Source of the DNA: Pseudomonadota bacterium
GTDB lineage: Bacteria; Pseudomonadota; Alphaproteobacteria; Acetobacterales; Acetobacteraceae
NCBI GenBank assembly: GCA_021807465.1
Contig: JAKBCX010000022.1
Span: forward strand, 1 to 10,677
DNA: 10,677 bases
Reading direction: 5' to 3'
Part shown: one piece after another, positions 1 through 7,450 of the stretch
Layout: each line of letters starts with the position of its first letter
Numbering within the stretch: the stretch's first letter is position 1
The notes under the pieces: generated by a model
Told to the model about the DNA's origin: nothing
The model's database searches: none
Seen by the model: only the letters and a program-made list of their open reading frames with translations
Translations under genes and position numbers: made by a program

Positions 1-212
1 GCAGCCTTGAACAGGCTGGTCTTGTCTTCGTAGCGCATATACATTGTGCGCTTGGCCATGCCGGCGGCGGCGGCGATCGCGTCGATGCTCGTGCGTTCGA
101 AGCCCATTTCCAAAAACAAGTCGAGCGCCTTATCGAGTAATTCTTCGTTGCTGAGGCTTCGCCGCCCTGGCCGGCGCCGGGATTTAACGGCAGCTTCGCC
201 ACAATGAACCAA
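1..212 (-). CDS. TetR-family transcriptional regulator, N-terminal part (cut by window edge)
   Basis: Reading the minus strand gives 70 residues that form a TetR DNA-binding domain. A basic N-terminal stretch (SRRRPGRRSLS) is followed by a helix (NEELLDKALDLFLEMGFERT) and then the helix-turn-helix SIDAIAAAAGMAKRTMYMRY, ending EDKTSLFKA at the edge. This is the usual TetR order, in which the first ~60 residues bind DNA and a C-terminal ligand domain follows; that domain lies outside the window. The start is uncertain. No ATG is in frame; a TTG at 212-210 sits 5 bases behind a GGGGG stretch (222-218) and is the best visible start. The gene is divergent from the LLM oxidoreductase at 335, so by the usual TetR arrangement it may repress that operon and itself. 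The family call is firm; the target is inferred. Confidence 0.88.
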   Translation of the reverse strand, partial: MVHCGEAAVKSRRRPGRRSLSNEELLDKALDLFLEMGFERTSIDAIAAAAGMAKRTMYMRYEDKTSLFKA

Positions 213-334
213 AGAATCCCCCTGCCGGATAATATAAAACTATATAAGTGCTAAATTTTAAGGGGTCAACTATCTGCTTGCGGCCTCCAAGGCCCTGCCA
301 GTACAGACATCGGCGGGCAGGAAACGAGGAAAAA
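213..334. promoter_or_regulatory. Divergent intergenic region between tetR-like gene and the LLM operon
   Basis: These 122 bases separate two divergently read genes and must hold at least the operon's 5' signals. The stretch 229-262 is markedly AT-rich (AATATAAAACTATATAAG and AAATTTTAAGG segments), unlike the flanking DNA, and is the likely promoter zone. GAGGA at 326-330 is the ribosome binding site of the plus-strand gene. I found no clean dyad symmetry that could be named as the TetR operator. Confidence 0.5.
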
Positions 335-1414
335 ATGGTAGAATTCTGGCGTGCCGGCGGTTCCGTCTCCGGCAGTTCGGCGGCGCAGGCGCAAGCCGTG
401 GAGGCCGAGGGTTGGGATGGGCAGATGTTCATGGATAGTCAGTCCTTGTCCGCCGATCCGTTCGTGCTGATGGGAGCGTGGACCTTGGCGACCAAGACTC
501 TCAAGCTGTGCACAGGTGTCACCAACCCGGCCACGCGGCACCCGGCCGTGCTGGCCGCCAATATTGCCAGCGTGCAGTCTCTATCTGGCGGCCGCGCCGT
601 GCTGGGGATTGGGCGGGGTGATTCCGCGCTAGCCTATCTCGGCCACGCCCCGGTTACGCTGCCCGGTTTCCGCAAGGCGCTCAGCACATTGCAAACGCTG
701 CTTGCCGGAGAGGAAGCCGAATTCGGCGCGCAGCCTTTGTTCGCCGAAGCCTCATCGGCGGAAAGCCTCGCCCTTGGCGCGCGCCCCGCCGCCATGCGGC
801 TGAAATGGCTGCCCGAAGGTCTGCCGAAAGTTCCGCTGGATGTTGCCGCCACGGGGCCTAAAGTGATTGAAATGGCGGCGCAAATTGCTGAACGTGTCAC
901 GTTCAGTGTCGGCGCCATGAAGGACCGTCTGGCATGGGCGCTCGATTTGGCGCGCAGGGCAGGGGGTAGCCGCAAGCTGTCTTTCGGCGCGCAAATCATC
1001 GTCGTCTGCCATCCAGATATCGAGGCCGTGCGGCCGGCCGCCACCAGCTTCGTTGCCCCGCTCGCGCGCTTCCAGGTTATTCAGGGGCAGGCGGCTGGCC
1101 CGCAATCGGAAGTGGATGCGGCAAATTTCGCCGCCATTCGCGGTACCTACGACATGACAAAGCACGATCATGTCATTGCCCATGACAAGCTAAAGGGCGC
1201 CGAGCTGGATTGGGATTTTGTGCAGCGCTTTGCCATTGCCGGCCCGCCGGAGCATTGCATCGAGCGGCTGCTGGAGCTTGCTGCCCTGGGGATTGAGCGT
1301 TTTGTTGTCGTGGGGCCTGGTTTTCACCCGGAGGCCGGGCAAGGCGGGCGCAGCCTGTTTACCAGCGCGGTAATGCCTGCGGTGCGGGCGCGACTGTGTG
1401 GCCGGAACCCATAA
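335..1414 (+). CDS. LLM class flavin-/F420-dependent oxidoreductase (Mer-like)
   Basis: This 359-residue protein belongs to the bacterial luciferase-like (alpha/beta barrel) superfamily, which uses FMN or coenzyme F420 for monooxygenation or hydride transfer. The visible signature is LCTGVTNPATRHPAVLA (about residues 58-74), followed by the SGGRAVLGIGRGDSA loop (84-98) typical of methylene-tetrahydromethanopterin-reductase-like members. The C-terminus has the common FAIAGPPEHCIERLLEL helix and ERFVVVGPG strand. The reading frame stays open back to a GTG at 248, but the extra 29 residues are unlike the family. The ATG at 335 has GAGGA four bases upstream and begins with a typical first strand, so it is chosen. 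It is first in a plus-strand block of five genes. Cofactor (FMN versus F420) and substrate cannot be decided here. Confidence 0.88.
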   Translation: MVEFWRAGGSVSGSSAAQAQAVEAEGWDGQMFMDSQSLSADPFVLMGAWTLATKTLKLCTGVTNPATRHPAVLAANIASVQSLSGGRAVLGIGRGDSALAYLGHAPVTLPGFRKALSTLQTLLAGEEAEFGAQPLFAEASSAESLALGARPAAMRLKWLPEGLPKVPLDVAATGPKVIEMAAQIAERVTFSVGAMKDRLAWALDLARRAGGSRKLSFGAQIIVVCHPDIEAVRPAATSFVAPLARFQVIQGQAAGPQSEVDAANFAAIRGTYDMTKHDHVIAHDKLKGAELDWDFVQRFAIAGPPEHCIERLLELAALGIERFVVVGPGFHPEAGQGGRSLFTSAVMPAVRARLCGRNP

Positions 1415-1501
1415 CTCCGCCGCATATCCATAAGCGCCAGCCATTGCCGCAACCATAGGGCCGCGCCTAACCTGACGATTAATTGAAAAAGAGCGGGATG
1501 A

Positions 1502-2653
1502 ATGGACCGGGTGGACAACTTGCTGGCGCGCGCGCGCGAGCAGACGGAATTGACCGATTTCGGCGCTGACGGATTTCTTGAAGGCTTGCGTATATTCGTT
1601 AAAGCCCTCGATGAAGAGGCAAAGCTGAACGAGATGGGCCGTGCCGCCAATGACGGGCAGATTCTTATGCTGCTCGGCAACAGGCTGCAGGTGGAAGACT
1701 GGTACAGGCGCCACCCGGAAATCGATGAACAGGAGATTGTGGCGCCGCTCATTGGTCTGGGGTTGCCGCGTACGGGTTCCACTGCGCTTGGCATTTTGCT
1801 GGGAGAAGACAGCGCCGCGCGCAGCCTGCGAAATTGGGAGGCGGTTTGGCCCTGCCCGCCACCAGAGGCAGCCACTTATAATAGCGACCCGCGTATTGCG
1901 CTCATGGAGCAATCGATGAAACGCCGCGCCAAACTTTTCCCGCGCATGACGGCGATGCTCCCAAGCACCGCAACGTCGCCCACTGAATGCCAAACCATCA
2001 TGGGGCTGGATTTCAAATCTCAGCTTCTGCACGCCTTTGTGCATGTGCCAAGTTACGTGGAATGGCTGAACCACAAGGCCGACCTGGTGCCCACATACCG
2101 TTATGTGAAACGCGTGCTGAAACTTTTGCAATGGCGCTGCCCGCCTACCAAGTGGCGGCTGAAAAATCCTTCTCATATCATGTTCATCAATGCGTTGAAC
2201 GAGGTATTTCCGGATGCGCGTTTTGTCATGACGCATCGTGATATTGGTGCCGTCGCGCCTTCAGTGGCGGATCTCTATTACGAATTGCGCAAGGCCTATA
2301 GCGATGAGGTTGATATGATCGCGTTGGGCGATGAAATCAAAACATTCCTTGAACTCGGTATGCGCCGTATGATCGCGTTCCGGGATGGCGGGCAGGAGCA
2401 TCGGTTTTTCGATATCCATTTCGCCCCGTTCCAGAAAGATCCGTTCCCCAGCCTCGAGGCCCTTTACGCATGGATGGGCGAGATGCTCTCAGATTCAGCG
2501 CGAGAGAACATGAAGCGATGGTGGTATGGGACGCCACCCGAAGGCCGCAGCTATGAGCGGACAGATCCGGCGGAATTCGGGCTGGATCCTGCCACGCTGC
2601 ACGTGCAATTCAGCTTCTATTCCAGCCGCTTCTCGCCACCGCAGGCAGCATGA
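1502..2653 (+). CDS. Sulfotransferase-family protein (PAPS-dependent fold)
   Basis: A 383-residue protein with the layout of the Sulfotransfer_3-type family, enzymes that move sulfuryl from PAPS to hydroxyl groups. An N-terminal helical segment is followed by GLGLPRTGST (residues 85-94), the P-loop-like 5'-phosphosulfate-binding motif. KWRLKNPSHI (217-226) matches the K-S/N-P-H segment of this family, and MTHRDIGAVAPS (243-254) is the RDP..S-like 3'-phosphate-binding motif. The ATG at 1502 follows a modest GAGCGGGA site, 87 bases after the preceding gene. Its TGA overlaps the start of the next gene (ATGA), indicating translational coupling to the SDR. A biosynthetic-type sulfotransferase in a set of apparently catabolic genes is unusual. 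The family call is good; activity and acceptor are unknown. Confidence 0.87.
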   Translation: MDRVDNLLARAREQTELTDFGADGFLEGLRIFVKALDEEAKLNEMGRAANDGQILMLLGNRLQVEDWYRRHPEIDEQEIVAPLIGLGLPRTGSTALGILLGEDSAARSLRNWEAVWPCPPPEAATYNSDPRIALMEQSMKRRAKLFPRMTAMLPSTATSPTECQTIMGLDFKSQLLHAFVHVPSYVEWLNHKADLVPTYRYVKRVLKLLQWRCPPTKWRLKNPSHIMFINALNEVFPDARFVMTHRDIGAVAPSVADLYYELRKAYSDEVDMIALGDEIKTFLELGMRRMIAFRDGGQEHRFFDIHFAPFQKDPFPSLEALYAWMGEMLSDSARENMKRWWYGTPPEGRSYERTDPAEFGLDPATLHVQFSFYSSRFSPPQAA

Positions 2654-3516
2654 TGACCGAAAACGTAACGCGCATGTCGCTTTGCCGCGACGACATTCTG
2701 CTCACCGGCAAGGTGGCGTTGATTACTGGCGGGGGTGCTGGCATCGGCCGCGGTATTGCGTTGGGTTTTGCTGAATTCGGTGCCGATGTGGCGGTTCTTG
2801 ATGTTAGTGCGGAAGCCGCCGGAACGGTAGCGGAGCTGGCCCGTGCGAAAGGCCGCAAAGCCCTTGCCATTACGGCCGACGTTACCGACCGCGCAGCCGT
2901 GCGCGGCGCGGTCGAGAAGATTGTCAGCGAACTCGGGCGCCTTGATATTCTCGTCAACAACGCCGGTGGCACGCGCCCTTTGCCGTTGCTCGATATGGTG
3001 GATAAACAGCTCGACAAACGCATAGACCTTAACTTGACCAGCCTTTTCGTGACCACCCAGGCGGCGGCGAAGGCGATGGCCGCTGGCGGGCAAGGCGGGG
3101 CCATAATTAATATTGCCAGCATTGAAGGGTTACGCGCCGCGCCTTATCATTCGGTTTATGCCGCCTGCAAGGCTGGCATGGTTAATTTCACCCGCACCGC
3201 GGCGCTGGAGCTAGGGCTGCACGGCATCCGTGTAAACTGTATCGCGCCGGACATGGTTCTTACCGAAGCCATGGTCCGCAACTCACCATCCACCCGTACG
3301 CCGGAATTCAAAACGGCGCATGAGCGCTATTTTCCGCTGGGCCGCACAGGAAATTTTGACGATTGCGCCGGGGCCGCGGTGTTTCTTGCGTCGCCCATGG
3401 CATCCTATATCACCGGCACCACCATTAACGTGGATGGCGGGACTTTCGCCTCCAGCGGCTGGACGAGAGATAAGGATAATCATTGGCGCCTGTTCACACG
3501 CAACACCGAGGCCTGA
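2650..3516 (+). CDS. Short-chain dehydrogenase/reductase (SDR), NAD-type
   Basis: A classical SDR of 288 residues that should oxidise or reduce an alcohol/ketone with NAD(H). Visible motifs are the Rossmann glycine motif TGGGAGIG (26-33), Asp51 at the end of beta-2 (AVLDV), which favours NAD over NADP, the D-V pair at 77-78, NNAG (103-106), the catalytic Asn128 in LNLTS, Ser157, and Tyr170-xxx-Lys174 (YAACK). The substrate segment PDMVLTEAM and the C-terminal ITGTTINVDGG are also typical. The tail after VDGG is about 24 residues, somewhat longer than usual, and there are about 15 residues before the first strand. The start ATG at 2650 overlaps the previous stop; Met2 or Met9 are possible alternatives. 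It is probably translated together with the sulfotransferase gene, which suggests steps on the same molecule. Confidence 0.94.
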   Translation: MMTENVTRMSLCRDDILLTGKVALITGGGAGIGRGIALGFAEFGADVAVLDVSAEAAGTVAELARAKGRKALAITADVTDRAAVRGAVEKIVSELGRLDILVNNAGGTRPLPLLDMVDKQLDKRIDLNLTSLFVTTQAAAKAMAAGGQGGAIINIASIEGLRAAPYHSVYAACKAGMVNFTRTAALELGLHGIRVNCIAPDMVLTEAMVRNSPSTRTPEFKTAHERYFPLGRTGNFDDCAGAAVFLASPMASYITGTTINVDGGTFASSGWTRDKDNHWRLFTRNTEA

Positions 3517-3549
3517 GCCTTGGCGCCGGAATTTTGAAAGGACACAGAC

Positions 3550-4461
3550 ATGAAGTTCAACATTCCCTTGCCCTTTGACCAGATTGAGCCGGCCGATGAA
3601 TTCACCACCATGGAGGCGGTGCGCGAAGTTGGCGCTGTGGCGGAGAAGGCAGGTTTCAATGCAGGGCTGGTTACGGACCATCCTTGCCCCACAAGCCGCT
3701 GGCTAGATTCGGGCGGGCATTACGCACAGGCGCCATTTGTCATGCTTGCGCTGCTGGCGGCCCACACCACCAAGCTGCGGCTACAAACCGGTATTCTTGT
3801 TTTGCCGTACCGCAACCCCTTTACGGTTGCCAGAGACATCGCCACGCTCGATAAATTTTCCAACGGCCGTGTTACAGTAAGCGCTGGCGCGGGCTACCTT
3901 AAGGGCGAGTACCGCGCCGTGGGCGTGGATTTTGAACAGCGCAACGAGTTGATGGATGAGTATATGCGCGCATTACGGGCCTCGTTGACAGGCAAGGAAT
4001 TCAACTTCGAGGGCACCGGATACACGGCTTTTGGCAACCGCATCCAGCCTGGCCCGGTGCAATCTCCCGTGCCGCTTTACGTTGGCGGTAATGCGCGCCG
4101 CGCCATACGCCGCGCGGTTGAGCTTGGCGATGGCTGGAATCCGTTTTTTACCTCCGGCGGAATAGACACAAACACAACGCGCACAGCGGCGATAACAGGT
4201 GTGGATGATCTGCGTTCTGGTATAGTTTACATGAAGGAGCAATGCGAAAAAATTGGCCGTGAAACTTTGCCGGACGTAGTGCTGGGCAGTATCTTCGCGC
4301 CGGGTGAGGAACGCTCTCTGCAAAAAACCTTCGACTATATCGGCGCCTATAGCGAGCTTGGTGTTACCGCGGTTGGGGCGCACATTCCTGGCCGGACGCG
4401 TGCTGAATGGTGTGAGAATGTGCAGCGTTTTGGCGAAGACGTAATCGCGAAATGCCAATAG
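3550..4461 (+). CDS. LLM class F420-dependent-type oxidoreductase
   Basis: A 303-residue luciferase-like barrel protein resembling the 'probable F420-dependent oxidoreductase' group. Features are VTDHPCP (41-47), TGILVLPYRNP (80-90), FSNGRVTVSAGAGYLKGE (103-120) followed by YRAVGVDFEQR, and PLYVGGNARRAIRRAVELG with GDGWNP (175-198). This order and spacing fit a full-length member. The start ATG lies 10 bases after a GAAAGGA ribosome binding site (3535-3541), and the gap to the SDR is 33 bases, so it is in the same operon. The next gene follows after 9 bases. It differs strongly from the LLM protein at 335 (shorter, different loop signatures), so the two probably do different steps rather than being a recent duplication. 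FMN use instead of F420 cannot be excluded. Confidence 0.9.
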   Translation: MKFNIPLPFDQIEPADEFTTMEAVREVGAVAEKAGFNAGLVTDHPCPTSRWLDSGGHYAQAPFVMLALLAAHTTKLRLQTGILVLPYRNPFTVARDIATLDKFSNGRVTVSAGAGYLKGEYRAVGVDFEQRNELMDEYMRALRASLTGKEFNFEGTGYTAFGNRIQPGPVQSPVPLYVGGNARRAIRRAVELGDGWNPFFTSGGIDTNTTRTAAITGVDDLRSGIVYMKEQCEKIGRETLPDVVLGSIFAPGEERSLQKTFDYIGAYSELGVTAVGAHIPGRTRAEWCENVQRFGEDVIAKCQ

Positions 4462-4470
4462 GGGGCCGGT

Positions 4471-5511
4471 GTGAAGCTGACAATCGAACAAATGACGAAT
4501 GGGCTGACGCCGGAGCATGATTTCGTATTCCCGTCGCGCCCGGAAAATCCGGAGATGCGGGAAAGCACCTCGGTCTGGCTGTATGAGGAGAATGGAGAGT
4601 TCGGCTTTCCCCGCGTTGGCATAGAAGCCGAAGCGCATTCCTGGGATAATCGCCGTGTGCAGGGTAATTTTGCTTTCAGCAATGGCCGTATTCTCCATGG
4701 TCATTGCATAGGGGCCGCGCATTCGCCGTTCGACGCGCAAGGCCGCCCTGCCATTCTCGGTGCCGGACCGATTTCCTTCCAGTGTATAGAGCCATTCTTC
4801 AAATGGCGCATAACATATGACGGCGATGCGGCCGATGGCACGGTTGAGGAACAGATTGCCCATAAGCTCAACCCGGGCAAGCGCGCCCGCGTTAAATACG
4901 ATGTCGAGCTGACCATGGTCACGCCCGCCTGGGTACAGGACAACACGCCGGAAGCCGTGGCAAAAATGACAGAGGCGGATGCGATAGAGGCAGCCAATAT
5001 GGGAATCGGCTGGCGCTACGAGCATCTGTTTCGTGCGGAAGGCTGGTTCGAGGTGGATGGCGTGAAGCGTGATTTCAAAGGCACGGGCTTGCACGTAAAG
5101 CGCCAAAGCGTGCGCCCGCTCGCTGGCTTTCGCGGGCATTGCTGGCAATCAGCGGTATTTCCCGATGGCCGGGCCTTTGGCTATATTACCTATCCGCCGC
5201 GTGAGAATGGCTCGGCCTATAATGAAGGATATATCTACCAGGATGGTAAGATGTACCCCGCCAAGGCCGTGAAAATTCCCTGGCTGCGCCGCATTGTGGG
5301 TGCGGGAGACGATGTTTCGGTGGAGCTGGAATCAGAGCTGGGCATTACCCGTATCGAAGGCGTCTCCGCGCTCAATACGTTCCGCGTTGGGAATCCCGAT
5401 TTGCAGGGGCTTGATCTCAACCAGGGCGGCGTGCGCTTTACGTGGGACGGGCAGAGCGCCTATGGCATGATGGAGCGTTCGTCTCATACGAGCCTGACCC
5501 GTATTGGTTGA
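4471..5511 (+). CDS. DUF7064/DUF7065-like protein (possible lipocalin-fold hydratase-like)
   Basis: A 346-residue protein without a recognised catalytic motif. Its pattern, with an N-terminal ESTSVWLYEENGEFGFPRVG segment, GNFAFSNGRIL, then FQCIEPFFKWRITYDG (the 'substrate-exposed' strand run) and a second beta-rich half (GHCWQSAVFPDGRAFGYITYP), resembles the DUF7064/DUF7065 proteins found in actinobacterial and sphingomonad degradation clusters. That resemblance is from memory. The all-beta, two-half layout recalls AttH/carotenoid hydratase-type tandem lipocalins, which is only an inference. There is no signal peptide, so it should be cytoplasmic. The start is GTG at 4471, 5 bases after AGGGGG (4460-4465), which overlaps the previous stop codon, so it is tightly coupled to the LLM gene. 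It is last in the operon and ends 20 bases from the convergent AraC gene. Confidence 0.75.
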   Translation: MKLTIEQMTNGLTPEHDFVFPSRPENPEMRESTSVWLYEENGEFGFPRVGIEAEAHSWDNRRVQGNFAFSNGRILHGHCIGAAHSPFDAQGRPAILGAGPISFQCIEPFFKWRITYDGDAADGTVEEQIAHKLNPGKRARVKYDVELTMVTPAWVQDNTPEAVAKMTEADAIEAANMGIGWRYEHLFRAEGWFEVDGVKRDFKGTGLHVKRQSVRPLAGFRGHCWQSAVFPDGRAFGYITYPPRENGSAYNEGYIYQDGKMYPAKAVKIPWLRRIVGAGDDVSVELESELGITRIEGVSALNTFRVGNPDLQGLDLNQGGVRFTWDGQSAYGMMERSSHTSLTRIG

Positions 5512-5531
5512 GTGCAACCGCCTTTGTTCTC

Positions 5532-6395
5532 TCAATGCATTTGCGCGCCAAGAATTTGGATATTGCGGCTCACGCGCTGTTTATATTCACGCGGCGTCTC
5601 GCCCGTGGCGCGGCGGAACGCGGCGGTAAAATTGGACGAGGCGGTGAAGTTCATCGCCCCAGCCACCGATTTTATGCTCATGCCCGATTCAATCAGCTTT
5701 TTTGCATGGGTAATGCGATGCTCCAGCACATAATGGCCGATTGAACGCCCACGGCTGATGCGGAATGCGCGCGTAAGGTGGCGGACCGAGATGTTGCACA
5801 ATGCCGCCAATTCCGCCACGCTTGGAGGTTTCAAACCGGCCGCCAGCCGCTCATCTATCAGCCGTAAACGCCAAGGCGCCAGCCCGCCAATGGCTTTTTC
5901 TTCATCCAGCCCATGAATATAGCGTGCCAGTTCGATAATAATCTGTGCCGCCATCAGTTCAATCATATCCTGGCTGGCCAGGCCCGGTGCGCGCGCCTCC
6001 TCGCCAATGCGGAAGAGCAAGTTGCGTATGTCGTGGCTGGTAATATCCAGGCTGCCTTGCAGGCGGCGGCTTGTCCATTCCAGTTGGGAGTCGAAGTAGC
6101 GTTGCAAAGCCTCGGGTACAAAATCGAGCACGATGGAGTTCTGGTGCCGGCAGGTGCTCTGTGCATGCATCAACTCGCCGCCAGGAATGAAAAACATCTC
6201 GCCGATTGGCTCAAACCGGTGCGGTCCCCAACGCTCGGGATAACTTGCCCTGGCCAAGTCCGAACGCGGCAAAAGCGACAGCTCCAGATGGTGCAGCGGC
6301 TGAGCGCCACTTCTATCGATTGGGGCGGCCCAGCTCTGTCTGATGATACGGATGCTGCCGAACGAGATCGGCAGCTCGGCATCTATGGCTTCCAT
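5532..6395 (-). CDS. AraC-family transcriptional regulator
   Basis: A 287-residue activator-type regulator. Residues 1-165 form the effector/dimer part (with strands such as EMFFIPGGELMHAQ, cupin-like in feel), and about 190-275 form the AraC DNA-binding domain. Its two helix-turn-helices are PSVAELAALCNISVRHLTRAFR and MSIKSVAGAMNFTASSNFTAAFRRATG, ending TPREYK. The frame is open to a GTG at 6419, but the ATG at 6395 has a near-perfect AAGGAGG (6406-6400) four bases upstream and is chosen. It lies 107 bases downstream of the LLM gene read in the same direction and converges with the DUF7064-like gene. By context it probably controls one of the flanking catabolic units in response to a pathway compound; the effector is unknown. 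Confidence 0.93.
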   Translation of the reverse strand: MEAIDAELPISFGSIRIIRQSWAAPIDRSGAQPLHHLELSLLPRSDLARASYPERWGPHRFEPIGEMFFIPGGELMHAQSTCRHQNSIVLDFVPEALQRYFDSQLEWTSRRLQGSLDITSHDIRNLLFRIGEEARAPGLASQDMIELMAAQIIIELARYIHGLDEEKAIGGLAPWRLRLIDERLAAGLKPPSVAELAALCNISVRHLTRAFRISRGRSIGHYVLEHRITHAKKLIESGMSIKSVAGAMNFTASSNFTAAFRRATGETPREYKQRVSRNIQILGAQMH

Positions 6396-6399
6396 ATTT

Positions 6400-6406
6400 C
6401 CTCCTT
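6400..6406 (-). promoter_or_regulatory. Ribosome binding site deciding the AraC start
   Basis: The minus strand reads AAGGAGG followed by AAAT and ATG (6395). This strong site supports the ATG at 6395 over the in-frame upstream GTG at 6419, which has no such site. Confidence 0.85.
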
Positions 6407-6459
6407 GGGCGGCTTGCACCGCAAAGGAGAGTGTAAGGGAGGGGCAGGGACGGCGTAAA

Positions 6460-6478
6460 TTGCCAAAAATGGTTTAAT
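6460..6478 (-). promoter_or_regulatory. CCATTTTTGG motif upstream of araC-like gene (copy 1)
   Basis: The minus strand reads TTAAACCATTTTTGGCAA, 65 or more bases upstream of the AraC start and in the gap after the LLM gene. It differs by one base in 18 from the element at 8384-8401 upstream of the GntR gene, and shares the 10-base core CCATTTTTGG with 7385-7394. The core CCA-NNNN-TGG is near-palindromic, as expected for a dimer-binding site. A regulator is inferred, not shown. Confidence 0.55.
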
Positions 6479-6502
6479 CGGCCAAAGTGATAAAATCAGG
6501 AC

Positions 6503-7369
6503 TCATCCGGCATCGATCACTCGCTTGGCCTTAGCCAAATATTCAATATGCGCATCTATATCGCGCGGCAGCCCTTGGTTCATGGACTGCACCGTGCCAT
6601 GCGTGCCGCCCGCATCGCGGAAGGTTTTGATGGCATCCGTGGCTTCTTGCGGGCCGCGGGCAAAAATCGTCAGTAATTCCCGGCCAAATGCGCTCTCATC
6701 CCGCCCCAAGGCGGCCAGATGATGCTTCACCCTCCCCCAGGCCTCCACGGCGCCTGCGCCATCTGCGGCGAATATAAAGCCATCGCCCAGCCGCGCCCCG
6801 CGTTCATACGCCGGCTCGCTATGCCCGCCCAGCCAGAGCGGAATCCGGCGCCTCGGCCTGGGGTTGATACCTGCGCGGTCGATGCGGTCGAACCGGCCCT
6901 GGAAGCTGACAATCGGGGTGGTCCAGAGCTCGCGCAGAAGGCCTAGCTGCTCCTCCAGCCGCTTATTCCGGCTCTTAAAATCCTGGCCAAGCGCCTCATA
7001 CTCAACGTAGTTCCAGCCAATGCCAACACCCAGGCGCAAGCGCTCCCGGCTTAGCAAATCCACATCGGCCGCCTGCTGGGCAACAAGCGCCGTCTGGCGT
7101 TGCGGCAGCACCAGCACACCGGTCACAAATTCCAGCTTCGTACAAAGTGCGGCGGCAAACCCAAACAGCACGAATGGGTCGTGAAAGGAGTCCTTTTCAG
7201 TATAAGGGCCGGTCAGCTTGGGTTCGCGCCCTTCATGCGGCGCTTTCACCACATGGTCATAAGCCATCATGTGCGAGAAACCGAGTTCCTCCGCCGCTTT
7301 CACGAATTTGCGCACATCGTCTGGGTTTCCGGCCAACTCGGTTACGGGGTAGGACGCGCCGATTTTCAT
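6503..7369 (-). CDS. LLM class F420-dependent-type oxidoreductase
   Basis: A 288-residue luciferase-like protein of the same broad group as the gene at 3550. It shows AYDHV (36-40), FVTGVLVLPQRQT (81-93), LRLGVGIGWNYVEYEALGQD (111-130) with FKSR, and PLWLGGHSEPAYERGARLG with DGFI (177-199), all hallmark positions of this family, and it is full length. The ATG at 7369 has AGGAGG six bases upstream, a strong site. It stands between the GntR gene (148 bases upstream, same strand) and the AraC gene (107 bases downstream). The GntR-LLM gap holds a 23-bp inverted repeat that looks like an operator, so this gene is likely the direct target of a local regulator. Substrate and cofactor (F420 or FMN) are unknown. 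Confidence 0.92.
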   Translation of the reverse strand: MKIGASYPVTELAGNPDDVRKFVKAAEELGFSHMMAYDHVVKAPHEGREPKLTGPYTEKDSFHDPFVLFGFAAALCTKLEFVTGVLVLPQRQTALVAQQAADVDLLSRERLRLGVGIGWNYVEYEALGQDFKSRNKRLEEQLGLLRELWTTPIVSFQGRFDRIDRAGINPRPRRRIPLWLGGHSEPAYERGARLGDGFIFAADGAGAVEAWGRVKHHLAALGRDESAFGRELLTIFARGPQEATDAIKTFRDAGGTHGTVQSMNQGLPRDIDAHIEYLAKAKRVIDAG

Positions 7370-7384
7370 TCCGTTCCTCCTGGG

Positions 7385-7394
7385 CCATTTTTGG
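7385..7394. promoter_or_regulatory. CCATTTTTGG motif upstream of LLM gene (copy 2)
   Basis: The 10-base core CCATTTTTGG lies immediately upstream of the ribosome binding site of the minus-strand LLM gene, with GGC and GTC flanks. It is identical to the core of the elements at 6463-6472 and 8389-8398. Only the core is shared here, and its place next to the ribosome binding site is unusual for an operator, so this copy could be chance. Confidence 0.35.
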
Positions 7395-7450
7395 TCTGCC
7401 TGCCGTGTTTAGTATGCGCGGCCATAGAGGAGCAAGCGGGCGGAGCAGAT

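Noticed and set aside
1190..2236. Minus-strand open frame of 348 codons opposite the LLM and sulfotransferase genes
   Set aside because: It lies antisense across the junction of two well-supported genes, and its translation is rich in Arg, His and Gln with no family pattern, as expected for a shadow frame in GC-rich DNA.
3973..5148. Minus-strand open frame of 391 codons opposite the second LLM and DUF7064-like genes
   Set aside because: Antisense to two genes with clear motifs and good ribosome binding sites; its translation matches nothing recognisable.
5549..5560. CCAAGAATTTGG palindrome similar to the CCATTTTTGG elements
   Set aside because: It lies inside the C-terminal coding part of the AraC gene and lacks the conserved core and flanks.
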